A stretch of 64,000 nucleotides of DNA, taken from positions 124,001 through 188,000 of the forward strand of contig NZ_CP108054.1 in NCBI RefSeq assembly GCF_036173125.1, written 5' to 3'. The notes beneath the pieces were generated by a model, which worked only from the letters and a program-made list of their open reading frames with translations, did no database searches and had not been told where the DNA came from. Both the position numbers and the translations under genes were made by a program. Origin of the DNA: Streptomyces sp. NBC_00286. Its GTDB lineage: Bacteria > Actinomycetota > Actinomycetes > Streptomycetales > Streptomycetaceae. Shown here in pieces: positions 45,923 through 55,452 of this stretch. How positions within the stretch are numbered: the stretch's first letter is position 1; each line of letters starts with the position of its first letter.

Positions 45923-47316
45923 GCGGTGCGCTCCAGGACCGGCGCGTTCGCCGTCTGGTGGGCCTGCCAGAGCACGACCACCGCGAGCACGCCGCCCGAC
46001 ACGGCGAGGACCAGTTGCTCCAGGTCCGGTGGGCTGCCGCTGGGCAGGACGCCGAGTGCGAGCACTCCGGTCACGGCGGCGACCCGGTGGCGTACGGACG
46101 TGCTGGGGGCCGCGGCGGCGATGAGGAACAGGCCCCACAGGGCGTACCAGGGCCGGATGGCCGGACCGAGGACCGCCACTGTCGCCAGGCTGAGGCCGAG
46201 TGCGTAGACGGGGCTGAGCCGGGGGCGGCGCAGCCATATGGCGAGTATGACGACGACGGTGACGACGAGTCCGAGGGCGTGCCAGGCGGGCAGCGCGAGG
46301 GGCGCGAGATCGCTGCCCAGATCCTGCAGCAGGGACTCCGTCGCGCGGCCGAGGACGCTGGTGGGCGACCAGTTGTGCGGCGAGATGGGTGTCTTCAGGG
46401 CGCTTATCCAGCCGTATCCCGTACCGGCGACGGCGGTTGCTACGACGGTGGTGGCGAGCGCGGCGGCCCCGGTGGTCACCGTGGCCTTCAACAGGCCGCG
46501 TCCTGCCCGCACTTGGAGTGCCACGACGGCTGCGAGTCCCAGTAGGGCCGGGACCTTGACCAGGGCGGCGAGCGTGACGAGTACGGCGCCGAGGACGGGC
46601 CAGCGGCCGAGCGCTGCCACCAGTCCGATGCCGAGCAGGCCGAGCATGATGGCGTCGTTGTGCGCACCGGCGACGAGGTGCAGCAGTACGAGCGGGTTGA
46701 GTGCGCCGAGCCACAGCGCGGCGGCCGGGTCGGCGCCGCTGTGCCGGGCGAGCCTCGGCAGGGCGGCGGCCATCAGCGCCACGCCGAGCACCGCGACCAC
46801 CCGCATGCCGAACAGCCCGGCCGGTACTTCGCCCCGCGTCAGCCCGGAGAGCGCGGAGGCGACGGCGAGGAAGGCGGGACCGTACGGTGTCGCGGTGTGC
46901 TGCCACACGGGCGCCACCTCGTCGGCGAGCGGCCCGCCGAGCCGTGCGGGACCGTGGGTGTAGACGTCCATGTGCGCGTCGACCATGGCGCCCTGCGCGA
47001 GGTAGCTGTACACGTCCCGGCTGAACAGCGGGGGCGCGAGCAGCAGCGGCGCGGCCCACACCCCCAGAACGACCAACAGGGCGCGTGGAGTTGGCGGTTC
47101 GGGTCCTCGTATCACCCGCCCCAGCAGGGCCCAGGCGGCGATCAGCAGCACCACCCCGAAGTACACACCCACCAGGCCGAGCGCCGCCCGCGCCGAAGCC
47201 GGGGCCAGCAGCTCCCGCACCGGCAGGGCCCCGGCCGTCTCACCCCCCGCCGCGAGAAAGCCCGAACCGACAAGTCCGAGCAACTGACAGCGACGCAGAT
47301 CGACGGAGAAACCCAT
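45919..47316 (-). CDS. mptB: Polyprenol-phosphomannose-dependent alpha-1,6-mannosyltransferase, MptB type
   Basis: The 465-residue GT-C membrane enzyme has about 12 helices. The catalytic loop motif is PPLFSRDVYSYLAQGAMVDA (about residues 95-115), followed by YTHGPARLGG and ATPYGPAFLAVASALS; HNDAIMLGLLGIGL and IRPWYALWGLFLIAAA lie later. This is the MptA/MptB pattern. It is co-transcribed with the GT87 gene. In mycobacteria MptB builds the lipomannan/lipoarabinomannan mannan core; in Streptomyces the glycan product is less clear. Confidence 0.9.
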   Translation of the reverse strand: MGFSVDLRRCQLLGLVGSGFLAAGGETAGALPVRELLAPASARAALGLVGVYFGVVLLIAAWALLGRVIRGPEPPTPRALLVVLGVWAAPLLLAPPLFSRDVYSYLAQGAMVDAHMDVYTHGPARLGGPLADEVAPVWQHTATPYGPAFLAVASALSGLTRGEVPAGLFGMRVVAVLGVALMAAALPRLARHSGADPAAALWLGALNPLVLLHLVAGAHNDAIMLGLLGIGLVAALGRWPVLGAVLVTLAALVKVPALLGLAAVVALQVRAGRGLLKATVTTGAAALATTVVATAVAGTGYGWISALKTPISPHNWSPTSVLGRATESLLQDLGSDLAPLALPAWHALGLVVTVVVILAIWLRRPRLSPVYALGLSLATVAVLGPAIRPWYALWGLFLIAAAAPSTSVRHRVAAVTGVLALGVLPSGSPPDLEQLVLAVSGGVLAVVVLWQAHQTANAPVLERTA

Positions 47317-47449
47317 GGCCAACACTCGGGCAGCCTGTCAATGTCGGGTGGCGAGAAAGCGACGTATGTCCCTCTGATCGGCAGCCGAGATGTGACCGCC
47401 GTCTGACCGAACGGCGACCAACCTTCAAATCCGCCTGAGAACAGCCCCC

Positions 47450-48376
47450 TCAGAACACGGACAATCCCGTCAGCGTCGTGAAACGCTCCAGGGCCGCGAC
47501 GCCCGCCACGGAGTTACCCCGTTCGTCCAGGCCCGGGCTCCACACGCACAGCGTGCAGTGGCCCGGGACGACGGCGATGATGCCGCCGCCCACGCCGCTC
47601 TTGCCGGGCAGGCCGACCCGGTACGCGAACTCGCCCGCGGCGTCGTAGGTGCCGCAGGTGAGCATGACCGCGTTGACCTGCTTGGCCTGACTGCTGGTCA
47701 GCAGGCGCGTGCCGTCGGCCCTTAGGCCGTGGCGGGCGAGGAACCCGGTGGCGAGGGCGAGGTCGGCGCAGGACGCCTCGATGGAGCACTGCCGGAAGTA
47801 CTGCTCCAGGAGCACCGGGACTGGGTTGCCGATGTTTCCGTACGACGCCATGAAGTGGCCGAGAGCGGCGTTGCGGTCGCCGTGGGAGGCCTCGGAGGCG
47901 GCGACGTCCTTGTCGCTGGCGAGCTGCGGGTTGCCGCTCTCCGCGCGCAGGAAGTCGAGGAGAGTGCCGGCCGCGTCGCCGGTCTGGGTGTGGAGGCGGT
48001 CGGTGACGACGAGGGCGCCCGCGTTGATGAAGGGATTGCGCGGGATGCCGTTCTCGTACTCCAGCTGCACCAGCGAGTTGAAGGGGTTGCCGGAGGGCTC
48101 ACGCCCGACGCGCTCCCACAAGTCTTCACCCCCGCCCGCCAGAACGAGGGCGAGGGTGAACACCTTGGTGAGCGACTGCGCGGAGAACGGCTGCCGCCAG
48201 TCCCCCACGCCGTACACCGTGCCGTCGAGTTCGGCGACGGCCATACCGAAGCGGCGCGGGTCGCAGGCCGCGAGGGCCGGGATGTAGTCGGCGGGGCGGC
48301 CACGTGCGGGCATGTTCTCGATCTCGGCGGCGATGCGGTGGAGTACCGGCTGGAAGGCCGGCGACGACGTGAACAT
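47450..48376 (-). CDS. glsA: Glutaminase A
   Basis: The 308-residue serine-dependent glutaminase converts glutamine to glutamate and ammonia. It has the beta-lactamase-like SxxK motif in QPFSAQSLTKVFTLALVLAG (about 60-80) and family signatures NPFNSLVQLEYENGIPRNPF, INAGALVV, and LPGKSGVGGGIIAVVPG. GGAGG lies 6 nt before ATG 48376. It is not in the asparagine operon next door but has a related nitrogen-scavenging role. Its leader contains Streptomyces-type repeats. Confidence 0.95.
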   Translation of the reverse strand: MFTSSPAFQPVLHRIAAEIENMPARGRPADYIPALAACDPRRFGMAVAELDGTVYGVGDWRQPFSAQSLTKVFTLALVLAGGGEDLWERVGREPSGNPFNSLVQLEYENGIPRNPFINAGALVVTDRLHTQTGDAAGTLLDFLRAESGNPQLASDKDVAASEASHGDRNAALGHFMASYGNIGNPVPVLLEQYFRQCSIEASCADLALATGFLARHGLRADGTRLLTSSQAKQVNAVMLTCGTYDAAGEFAYRVGLPGKSGVGGGIIAVVPGHCTLCVWSPGLDERGNSVAGVAALERFTTLTGLSVF

Positions 48377-48429
48377 TTTGCCTCCGGCGGTTGAGCGGTT
48401 GGGTTCGTTGTCGACTGACGGTGCGTTGT

Positions 48430-48545
48430 GATTGCTCGCGCATCCCCGCGGGGGTGCCTCCGGCGGTTGGGCGGGTGCGGGTTGTGTGTGGCTGGTCGCG
48501 CCCACGCGGCGGAGCCGCAAATTGACACAGCCCCGCGCCCCTTGG
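48430..48545 (+). repeat. Intergenic repeat element of Streptomyces type, copy 3
   Basis: This copy has GTGGCTGGTCGCGCCCACGC, GGCGGAGCCGCAAATTGACA, CAGCCCCGCGCCCC, in the same orientation as 28630-28765. It lies 50-170 nt upstream of glsA. Confidence 0.8.
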
Positions 48546-48689
48546 GTGCGTGGTGGGTGCGGGGCCGCGGTCCGGTGCGTCAGCCCGTCGCCAACAGGGC
48601 ATACGGCCCCTTGCTTCCACAGGGTTCTGGTGTGCCCAGACCGAAGCTAAGCGACGGGCATAGGACGCACCGGCCCACGTCCCCTCCCA

Positions 48690-48905
48690 CCGGCGGGAAG
48701 CTGCGGGTTTCGTTGTGGCTGGCGAGCATGGCGACTGGTGAGCTTTGTGGCTGGCGGTTCGGGGGCGCCCCGTTAGGGGCGCGGGGAACTGCGCGACAAG
48801 CCACAACGCACCGCAGCCGCGACACGAAGTGTCACCCACCACCCCCTGGCGGGGGCCTGGGGCGCAGCCCCAGTTTCGGGAAGGGGCGGGGCTGGGGAAA
48901 GGAAC
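48690..48905 (+). repeat. Second type of Streptomyces intergenic repeat, downstream of aspA
   Basis: It contains GGGGCGCGGGGAACTGCGCG, ACAAGCCACAACGCACCGCA and then GGCCTGGGGCGCAGCCCCAG, with stems such as CTGGGGC/GCCCCAG. It fills the gap between glsA and aspA and probably ends the asparagine operon transcript. Confidence 0.7.
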
Positions 48906-48917
48906 CTCCCACACCAC

Positions 48918-50327
48918 TCAGCCCGCCCGAGACCCCGCCAACACCTCCGGCCGCAGCAGCGCGGCCAGCCGGTCGGGCGGCAACAAGCCCTTCTCCAGGA
49001 CCAGTTCGGCAACGCCGCGCCCCGTCGCGAGGGCCTCCTTGGCGATGCCGGTGGCCGCCTCGTACCCGATGTACGGGTTGAGCGCGGTGACCAACCCGAT
49101 CGAGTTCTCGACGGCCTCACGCAGCACGTCCTCGTTGGCCGTGATCCCGGCGACACATCGCTCGGCAAGCGTCAGACAGGCGGCACGCAGATGCGTGATG
49201 CTCTCGGACAGGGAGTGCAGAATGACCGGCTCGAAGGCGTTCAGCTGGAGTTGACCGGCCTCCGCCGCCATGGTGATGGTGACGTCGTTGCCGATCACCT
49301 CGAAGGCCACCTGGTTCACCACCTCGGGAATCACCGGGTTCACCTTGCCCGGCATGATGCTCGAACCGGCCTGCACGGGTGGGAGGTTGATCTCGTTGAG
49401 GCCCGCCCGCGGGCCCGACGACAGCAGCCGCAGATCGTTGCAGCTCTTCGAGAGCTTCACCGCGATCCGCTTCAGCACCCCGGACATCTGCACGAAGGCT
49501 CCGCAGTCCTGCGTGGCCTCGACGAGGTTGGCGGCAGTGACCAGCGGCAGCCCGGTGATGTCCGCGAGGTGCCGGCGCGCGGCCTCTGCGTACCCGGCGG
49601 GCGCGTTGAGCCCGGTACCGATCGCCGTCGCGCCCAGATTGATCTCGTGGATCAGCTCGACCGCCTCAGCAAGCCGACTGCGGTCCTCGTCCAGCATCAC
49701 CGCGTACGCCGAGAACTCCTGACCGAGTGTCATCGGCACCGCGTCCTGCAACTGCGTACGCCCCATCTTCAGCACGTCACGAAATTCGACGGCCTTGGCG
49801 GCAAAGGCGTCCTGCAGCACGGCCATGGCCTGGAGCAGCCCGCGCACCGCGAAGATGGTGGCGACGTTGACGGCGGTCGGGTAGACGTCGTTGGTGGACT
49901 GGCCGAGGTTGACGTCCTCGTTCGGGTGCAGAAACTCGTACGCGCCCTTGGGGTGACCGAGGAGCTCCAACGCCCGGTTCGCGACAACCTCGTTGGCGTT
50001 CATGTTCGTCGAGGTCCCGGCACCGCCCTGGATGACGTCGACGACGAACTGGTCGTGCAGCTTTCCGTCGCGGATCTCCTGGCAGGCCGCGACGATGGCC
50101 GCCGCCTTGGCAGGCTCGAGCAGGCCGAGTTCCTCGTTGGCGCGGGCGGCGGCCTCCTTCGCGGCGGCCAGGGCGTCGATCAGGTGCGGGTAGGCGGAGA
50201 TCGGGGTGCCCGTGATGGGGAAGTTCTCCCTGGCGCGCAGGGAGTGGATGCCCCAGTACGCCTCGGCGGGGACGTCACGGTCGCCGAGCAGGTCGTGCTC
50301 GCTGCGATGGGCTGCGGCGGCGGTCAT
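48918..50327 (-). CDS. aspA: Aspartate ammonia-lyase (aspartase)
   Basis: The 469-residue enzyme of the fumarase/aspartase superfamily converts aspartate to fumarate and ammonia. The signature loop QAGSSIMPGKVNPVIPEVVN (about residues 317-336) carries the catalytic Ser; GAGTSTNMNANEVVANRALE and QSTNDVYPTAVNVA supply the other substrate-binding segments. Length matches AspA. It is the last gene of the GntR-permease-asparaginase-aspartase operon, 54 nt after the asparaginase stop. Confidence 0.96.
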   Translation of the reverse strand: MTAAAAHRSEHDLLGDRDVPAEAYWGIHSLRARENFPITGTPISAYPHLIDALAAAKEAAARANEELGLLEPAKAAAIVAACQEIRDGKLHDQFVVDVIQGGAGTSTNMNANEVVANRALELLGHPKGAYEFLHPNEDVNLGQSTNDVYPTAVNVATIFAVRGLLQAMAVLQDAFAAKAVEFRDVLKMGRTQLQDAVPMTLGQEFSAYAVMLDEDRSRLAEAVELIHEINLGATAIGTGLNAPAGYAEAARRHLADITGLPLVTAANLVEATQDCGAFVQMSGVLKRIAVKLSKSCNDLRLLSSGPRAGLNEINLPPVQAGSSIMPGKVNPVIPEVVNQVAFEVIGNDVTITMAAEAGQLQLNAFEPVILHSLSESITHLRAACLTLAERCVAGITANEDVLREAVENSIGLVTALNPYIGYEAATGIAKEALATGRGVAELVLEKGLLPPDRLAALLRPEVLAGSRAG

Positions 50328-50381
50328 GTCGGTGCGGCTCCTCTTTCAGGAGAAGGGGTGGATCAGGCCTGCGTGAGCGGA

Positions 50382-51410
50382 TCAGGCCTCGGTCAGCGGT
50401 TCCAGTGCGCGGGCCGGCCGGATGCTCCCGACCACCTCCCCGCCGCCGAACAGCGGCGCCTGGGCGAATTCGGCGAGTACGTCCGGGTCGACGCCGCTGC
50501 GTGCGAGGGCGGCGGCGACCACGGGCAGCCGGGCCCGGTCCGCGCCGTCCGCGATCTTCACGGCGACCGCCCGCCCGTCGGGCAGCGCCGCGACGTGTAC
50601 GCCCTCGAAGCCGTCCTTGGTGAGCAGCCCCGGCACGGCCCGCATCAGCGCGGCGACGTCGCGGCCGGAGCCGGACGCCATTTCGGCGTGCTCGCGCATC
50701 GCGTCGGCCACCCGCGCCTCGGGCGTGCCGGGCGGTGCGGTGGTGATCCGGGCGGCGGCGCGCGCCAGCCCGTGCAGCGATACGGAGAACAGGGGCGCAC
50801 CGCACCCGTCCACCGTCACCGCCGCGATGGCCTGCCCGGTGAGATCTTCGACGATCTCCGCGATCGCTTGCTGGAGCGGATGCGCGGGCTCGAGGTAGTC
50901 GTCGAGCGACCAGGCGTTGAGATGTGCCGTGTAGAGCATCGCCGCGTGCTTGCCCGAGCAGTTCTGCGCGAGCCGCGACGGCAGCCGCCCCTCACGCACC
51001 CAGGCCTCCCGTACGACCGGGTCGTACGGCAGGTCCGGCACATTGCGCAGCGCGTCCTCGGGAAGCCCGGCCTGCTCCAGGATCCGCCGGGTGCCGGCGA
51101 GATGCCGCTCCTCGCCGGAGTGGCTGGCCGCGGTCAGCGCGAGCAGTTCCCCGTCGAGCGGCAGCCCGGCCCTCAGCAGCGCCACGGCCTGTACGGGCTT
51201 GAGCGCCGAGCGCGGGTAGAAGGCCGCCTCGATGTCGCCGATCTGCAGCTCCACCGTGCCGTCGGCGGCGAGCACGACGACCGAGCCGTAGTGGATGCCC
51301 TCGATGACACCGCCGCGTACGAGCTGGGCGACGGGTGCGTGCAGCGGCTCCCGGATCGCGGGCGCCTCGGCGACTGAACTGGCCTGTTGGGCAAGGGCGT
51401 TGGGGCTCAC
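50382..51410 (-). CDS. L-asparaginase (AnsA, PF06089 family)
   Basis: The 342-residue cytoplasmic enzyme hydrolyses asparagine to aspartate and ammonia. Family motifs are [57 protein letters not shown] (about residues 130-145) and [21 protein letters not shown] 51410 is chosen because GGAG lies 7-8 nt before it and the GTGA overlaps the permease stop. It is placed between the amino-acid permease and aspartase. Confidence 0.92.
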   Translation of the reverse strand: MSPNALAQQASSVAEAPAIREPLHAPVAQLVRGGVIEGIHYGSVVVLAADGTVELQIGDIEAAFYPRSALKPVQAVALLRAGLPLDGELLALTAASHSGEERHLAGTRRILEQAGLPEDALRNVPDLPYDPVVREAWVREGRLPSRLAQNCSGKHAAMLYTAHLNAWSLDDYLEPAHPLQQAIAEIVEDLTGQAIAAVTVDGCGAPLFSVSLHGLARAAARITTAPPGTPEARVADAMREHAEMASGSGRDVAALMRAVPGLLTKDGFEGVHVAALPDGRAVAVKIADGADRARLPVVAAALARSGVDPDVLAEFAQAPLFGGGEVVGSIRPARALEPLTEA

Positions 51411-52852
51411 GCGTCGGCTCCGGACTTCTGTATGGCGGCCACTTTGCGCCGTACGCCGAACCATCCCGCCACCAGCGCCGCCACGATCAGCGGCAGACAC
51501 AGCACGGTCGTACGTCCCGCTCCCCCGTCGGCGTACATCAGCACCAGCACGGAGGCGAGGAAGAACAGCGTGACGAGCTCGGTCCAGGGGGAACCCGGCA
51601 GCCGGTAACTGGGCCGCTCCAGCTCGCCATCCTGCGTCTTCCGCCAGAAGACCAGGTGACAGATCATGATCATGCCCCAGGTGGCGAGGATGCCGATGGC
51701 CGCGAAGTTCAGCACGATCTCGAACGCGTCGTCGGGGACGACGAAGTTGAGCCCGACACCGAGTACACAGATACCGCTGGTGAGCAGGATTCCGCCGTAC
51801 GGGACCTGGCTGCGGCTCATCACCGAGGTGAACTTCGGCGCCGAACCGGACATTGCCATGGAGCGGAGGATGCGGCCGGTGGAGTACAGGCCGGAGTTCA
51901 GCGAGGACATGGCTGCGGTCATCACGACCAGGTTCATCACGCCGCCCGCGGCCGGGATGCCGATGTTGGACAGCACCGTGACGAACGGGCTCTCGCCGGC
52001 GCTGTACGACGACCACGGCAGCAGCATCGAGAGGAGGACCACGGAGCCGACGTAGAAGAGACCGACGCGCCACATGATGGAGTTGATCGCCTTCGGCATG
52101 ATCTTCTCCGGGTTCTCCGTCTCACCCGCCGCGACGCCGACCAGCTCGACGGAGGCGTAGGCGAAGACGACGCCCTGGACGATCAGCAGCATCGGCAGCA
52201 GGCCGTTGGGGAAGAGACCGCCGTTGTCGGTGATCAGGGAGGGGCCGGGGGTGGTGCCGTCCACGGGCTGCTGGGTAGCCAGCAGGAAAATCCCGATGAA
52301 CATGAAGGCGACCAGGGCGCCGACCTTGATGATCGCGAACCAGAACTCCAGCTCACCGAAGTACTTCACCGAGATGAGGTTCACAGTGAGGACGACGGCG
52401 AGTGCGATGAGCGCGATCACCCACTGCGGAATGTCGGAGAACATGCCCCAGTAGTGGGTGTAGGTGGCGACCGCGGTGATGTCGGCGATGCCGGTGGTCG
52501 CCCAGTTCAGGAAGTACATCCAGCCCGCGGTGTACGCGCCTTTCTCGCCGAGGAACTCCCGGGCGTACGACACGAAGGCGCCGGACGAGGGCCGGTACAG
52601 GACGAGTTCGCCGAGGGCACGCACGACCAGGAAGGCGAAGATTCCGCAGACGGCGTACGCGATGAAGAGCGAAGGCCCGGCGTCGGCGAGCCGTCCGCCG
52701 GCACCGAGGAAGAGGCCGGTGCCGATGGCGCCGCCGATGGCGATCATGTTGACGTGCCGGGACTTCAGGGACTTGCTGTACCCCGCGTCGCCGGCGTCGA
52801 CGTGAACGGCCTGCTTCTTCGGTATCTCTTCGTGGAGGGACTGCTCGCTCAC
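51407..52852 (-). CDS. Amino-acid permease (probable asparagine/aspartate, AnsP-like)
   Basis: The 481-residue APC-superfamily transporter has about 12 helices. The N-terminal signature is [20 protein letters not shown] (about residues 28-47) and [20 protein letters not shown]; the conserved GxGExENPxK region is [20 protein letters not shown]. The start GTG 52852 overlaps the GntR stop by 4 nt, and its stop overlaps the asparaginase start, so the genes are tightly coupled. Substrate inferred from the operon. Confidence 0.92.
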   Translation of the reverse strand: MSEQSLHEEIPKKQAVHVDAGDAGYSKSLKSRHVNMIAIGGAIGTGLFLGAGGRLADAGPSLFIAYAVCGIFAFLVVRALGELVLYRPSSGAFVSYAREFLGEKGAYTAGWMYFLNWATTGIADITAVATYTHYWGMFSDIPQWVIALIALAVVLTVNLISVKYFGELEFWFAIIKVGALVAFMFIGIFLLATQQPVDGTTPGPSLITDNGGLFPNGLLPMLLIVQGVVFAYASVELVGVAAGETENPEKIMPKAINSIMWRVGLFYVGSVVLLSMLLPWSSYSAGESPFVTVLSNIGIPAAGGVMNLVVMTAAMSSLNSGLYSTGRILRSMAMSGSAPKFTSVMSRSQVPYGGILLTSGICVLGVGLNFVVPDDAFEIVLNFAAIGILATWGMIMICHLVFWRKTQDGELERPSYRLPGSPWTELVTLFFLASVLVLMYADGGAGRTTVLCLPLIVAALVAGWFGVRRKVAAIQKSGADA

Positions 52853-53610
52853 TCCGGGGGCTCGCCTTCTGTGGGGGTGTCGGTGCTCTCGGGGCCGTCG
52901 GGGCTTTCGCTGCCCTCGGGGCGCACGATCGCGGTGAGGGTCGTCTCGACGCGGTCGAGGTGGTGGGCCATGGCTTCGGTGGCATCGTGCTCGCTGCCGT
53001 CGATCAACGCCTCGACGATCGCCCGGTGTTCGCGGTTGGACTGCTCGCGACGGCCGCCGAGTTCGTTGAGGAACGCGGACTGGCGGGCCAGCGCGTCGCG
53101 AATCTCCTCGATCACCCGTCGGAAGACCGGGTTCTGCGCGGCCTGCGCGACCGCGAGATGGAAGAGCGTGTCCATCGCCACCCAGGCGGTGGTGTCGGTC
53201 TCGCGCTCCATCCGGTCGAGCAGGTGGGCGAGATGGTCGAGATCCTCGGGCGTACGGCGGGCGGCGGCGTAGCCCGCGACGGGGATCTCGACATGGCGCC
53301 GGACCTCTATCAGGTCGCTGGCCGCGTAGTCGCCGAAGGTGGGGTCGACGACCGGCCCGTTCGAGACGACGAACGTCCCCTTGCCGGTACGCGACACGGT
53401 CAGCCCCATCGTCTGCAGGGCCCGCAACGCCTCCCGCAACACAGGACGGCTGACCTCGAGACTCCGGCACAGCTCCGCCTCGGACGGCAGCTTGTCCCCC
53501 ACGGCGTACTCGCCGCGCTCGATCGCACTCCGCAGATGACTGAGCACCGCTTCCATAGCGCTGACGCGCCGGGGCACCGAGCCACCTGTCTGGCTGTCTG
53601 ACAGGTTCAC
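52849..53610 (-). CDS. GntR-family (FadR subfamily) regulator of the asparagine operon
   Basis: The 253-residue regulator has an N-terminal winged helix ([47 protein letters not shown]; about residues 24-85) and an FCD effector domain (about 100-230, with metal/ligand His residues in [24 protein letters not shown] and [10 protein letters not shown]). GTG 53610 is used; ATG 53556 is possible and would place the inverted repeat upstream of coding. It heads the operon and probably responds to asparagine or aspartate. Confidence 0.9.
   Translation of the reverse strand: MNLSDSQTGGSVPRRVSAMEAVLSHLRSAIERGEYAVGDKLPSEAELCRSLEVSRPVLREALRALQTMGLTVSRTGKGTFVVSNGPVVDPTFGDYAASDLIEVRRHVEIPVAGYAAARRTPEDLDHLAHLLDRMERETDTTAWVAMDTLFHLAVAQAAQNPVFRRVIEEIRDALARQSAFLNELGGRREQSNREHRAIVEALIDGSEHDATEAMAHHLDRVETTLTAIVRPEGSESPDGPESTDTPTEGEPPE
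53584..53606. promoter_or_regulatory. Candidate GntR operator at the start of the asparagine operon
   Basis: ACCTGTC (53584-53590) and GACAGGT (53600-53606) form an inverted repeat, with a nested palindrome CTGTCTGACAG (53594-53604). FadR-type sites often have this short TGTC-N-GACA form. It lies over the first codons of the regulator gene, which suits autoregulation, or shows the true start is downstream. Confidence 0.5.
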
Positions 53611-53681
53611 GGGGGTGATCCTGCGGGGAACGAGAGGTGGCTGTCAAGGGTTCGCGAACGACCGCCGGGCGACTCGGTCGA

Positions 53682-54056
53682 CTACGCCCACAAAGCCTCA
53701 GCGATCGAAACCCCCACAAAGGCCGCACCCAGCCCCGCCACCACGCTCGCGATCACGTTGACGGCGGCGTAGAAACGGGCCCCGCCCTCGGTCAGCCGCA
53801 AGGTCTCGTACGAGAACGTCGAGTATGTGGTGAGCGCGCCGCACAGGCCTGTGCCGAGCAGGAGTTGGATGTGTGAGGAGGCTGCTCCGGCCGCGGCCGC
53901 GCCGGTCAGGGTGCCCAGGATCAGGCAGCCGATGACGTTCACGGTGAAGGTGCCCCAGGGGAAGACCGTGTCGTGGCGGGTCTGCACCGCCCGGTCGGTG
54001 AGGTAGCGCAGGGGGGCGCCGACCATTCCGCCGGCGATCACCAACAGCCAGTTCAC
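53682..54056 (-). CDS. crcB: Fluoride exporter CrcB/Fluc subunit
   Basis: The 124-residue protein has four membrane helices with the Fluc motifs [15 protein letters not shown] (about 9-23), [17 protein letters not shown] (about 32-48) and [20 protein letters not shown] (about 68-87, with the Phe box). Two Fluc genes in one operon usually make a heterodimeric F- channel. Its start overlaps the DUF190 stop by 4 nt. It is the last gene of the crcB-DUF190-crcB unit. Confidence 0.94.
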   Translation of the reverse strand: MNWLLVIAGGMVGAPLRYLTDRAVQTRHDTVFPWGTFTVNVIGCLILGTLTGAAAAGAASSHIQLLLGTGLCGALTTYSTFSYETLRLTEGGARFYAAVNVIASVVAGLGAAFVGVSIAEALWA

Positions 54057-54433
54057 GACGGATTCTTGCCTTTCCGATCCGCGGGGGCGGGGTTCTCCTC
54101 GCGGCCTACGTATCTGATGACCTGGCAGTCGTCCAGGATGACGAGGCCCTCCCCCACCAGTTCGTCGAGCTCCGGCAGAAAGGCGCGTACGCGCTCCTCC
54201 GTGTCCACGATGACGATGGCCACCGGCAGGTCCTCGCTCAGGGACAGCAGCCGCGAGGTGTGGATCAGTGAGGACGCACCGAAACCTTCGATGCCCCGGA
54301 AGACGCTCGCGCCCGCCAGTCCCGCCGCGCGTGCCCGGTGCACGATCTGCGAGTACAGCGGTTTGCGGTGCCAGGTGTCGTTCTCGCCGATGAAGATCGT
54401 CAGCCTCAGGGCGTCGCCGGTCAGCCTTGTCAT
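54053..54433 (-). CDS. DUF190 protein associated with fluoride exporters
   Basis: The 126-residue soluble protein has [40 protein letters not shown] and [10 protein letters not shown], the DUF190 (PF02641) signature, a PII-like fold. It overlaps crcB genes on both sides by 4 nt, so all three are one translated unit. A regulatory PII-like partner of the channel is suspected from gene linkage; no activity is established. Confidence 0.92.
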   Translation of the reverse strand: MTRLTGDALRLTIFIGENDTWHRKPLYSQIVHRARAAGLAGASVFRGIEGFGASSLIHTSRLLSLSEDLPVAIVIVDTEERVRAFLPELDELVGEGLVILDDCQVIRYVGREENPAPADRKGKNPS

Positions 54434-54903
54434 CGCCGCCTCCATGCCAGGACCCGGCGGGCCGCCGTCACCGCGAGCCACACCGCCACGAGCGCCGCGA
54501 CCAGGGTGACGGCGAGATAGGCGAGGCCGGTCCGGGGGCTGCCCTCGTCGACCAGTTTCTGGATGTCGACGGCGTACGTCGAGAAGGTGGTGAAGCCGCC
54601 GAGGACGCCCGTGCCGAAGAAGGGGCGGACCAGCCGGTGTGCCGCCCACACGTCGCTGATCACGACCATGAAGACGCCGATCACGGCGCATCCGATGACG
54701 TTGACCCAGAACGTGGTCCAGGGGAAGGCGCCGGTCTGCGTGTGCCAGATCAGCGAGGCCCCGTAGCGGGCGGTCGCGCCCACCGCGCCGCCGACGGCGA
54801 CCACCGCCACGATCGGCCCCTGTCCGTGCCACGCCGACGGCCGCCGGGCGGGCGCACGGAACTCCCCGGGTCCGTCCACCTTCTCGGATTGGGGCGCTGT
54901 CAT
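54430..54903 (-). CDS. crcB: Fluoride exporter CrcB/Fluc subunit (first of pair)
   Basis: The 157-residue four-helix membrane protein has an extra ~28-residue hydrophilic N-terminus. Motifs are [38 protein letters not shown], and [20 protein letters not shown]. It heads the fluoride export operon. Its ribosome site AGGAG sits in the right arm of a strong hairpin (54911-54935), hinting at translational control. Confidence 0.94.
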   Translation of the reverse strand: MTAPQSEKVDGPGEFRAPARRPSAWHGQGPIVAVVAVGGAVGATARYGASLIWHTQTGAFPWTTFWVNVIGCAVIGVFMVVISDVWAAHRLVRPFFGTGVLGGFTTFSTYAVDIQKLVDEGSPRTGLAYLAVTLVAALVAVWLAVTAARRVLAWRRR

Positions 54904-54910
54904 GGACGTA

Positions 54911-54935
54911 GATCTCCTGGTCGTAGCAGGAGATC
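54911..54935 (-). promoter_or_regulatory. Hairpin enclosing the ribosome-binding site of crcB
   Basis: On the minus strand GATCTCCTG (54935-54927) pairs perfectly with CAGGAGATC (54919-54911), around a 7-nt loop. The right arm contains AGGAG, the only good Shine-Dalgarno for ATG 54903. Just upstream, GCGATAGCCTGAT loosely recalls the GATG and CTGATG elements of fluoride riboswitches, but the full aptamer cannot be drawn in the 52-nt gap. Confidence 0.55.
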
Positions 54936-54955
54936 AGGCTATCGCTCCGGGATTC

Positions 54956-55348
54956 TCAGGCGCCCGCGGCCTCTCGTTCGATGCGCTCGAACTGTGCCGC
55001 CATCGCCTGCTGGAGCGCCTGGGCGCCGGACAGTGGGCGGACCATGACCGTGAGGGCGTCGATCCGGCCGTCCTCGTCGAAGTGCAGCAGGTCGCAGCCC
55101 TGGATCTGCCGCTCGCCCACACGCGCCTCGAAGACCAGAACGAGGTCGCGGCCATCCGGGTTCGCGATCTCTCGGACGTAGCGGAAGTCCTCGAAGACGC
55201 GCAGGACGGCGCCCAGGATCGCCGCGGTGATCGCCTTTCCGGCGTACGGCTTGAACACCACGGGACTGGTGAACACGACGTCCTCGGCGAGCAGCGCGAC
55301 GACGGCCTCGTGGTCGCCGTCCTCGACGGCCTTGCGGAAGGGGTTCAC
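54956..55348 (-). CDS. NTF2-like (SnoaL) protein
   Basis: The 130-residue protein folds as a cone-shaped NTF2-like domain: VNPFRKAVEDGDHEAVVALL, AEDVVFTSPVVFKPYAGKA, FEDFRYVREI, and GCDLLHFDEDGRIDALTVMV. GTG 55348 has GAGG 6 nt upstream and is preferred; ATG 55363 is the longer alternative. It lies 52 nt upstream of crcB on the same strand. Ligand or substrate unknown. Confidence 0.85.
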   Translation of the reverse strand: MNPFRKAVEDGDHEAVVALLAEDVVFTSPVVFKPYAGKAITAAILGAVLRVFEDFRYVREIANPDGRDLVLVFEARVGERQIQGCDLLHFDEDGRIDALTVMVRPLSGAQALQQAMAAQFERIEREAAGA

Positions 55349-55452
55349 TGCTGACCTCGTCATCCTTTGGTTGGTTCTGTGTGTCGGACAGTACGGATGG
55401 CGGTGCCCCGGCGGCTATACCGGAGGAACTACCAACCCCCGGAGGTGCTGTT

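Noticed and set aside
49191..51377. 728-codon rightward frame across aspartase and asparaginase
   Set aside because: Antisense of two well-supported enzymes, with composition typical of the reverse frame.
54904..55010. Canonical fluoride riboswitch before crcB
   Set aside because: Only partial resemblance (GCGATAGCCTGAT) is present, and the aptamer's middle stem and pseudoknot partners cannot be placed before the preceding gene; kept as a ribosome-site hairpin instead.
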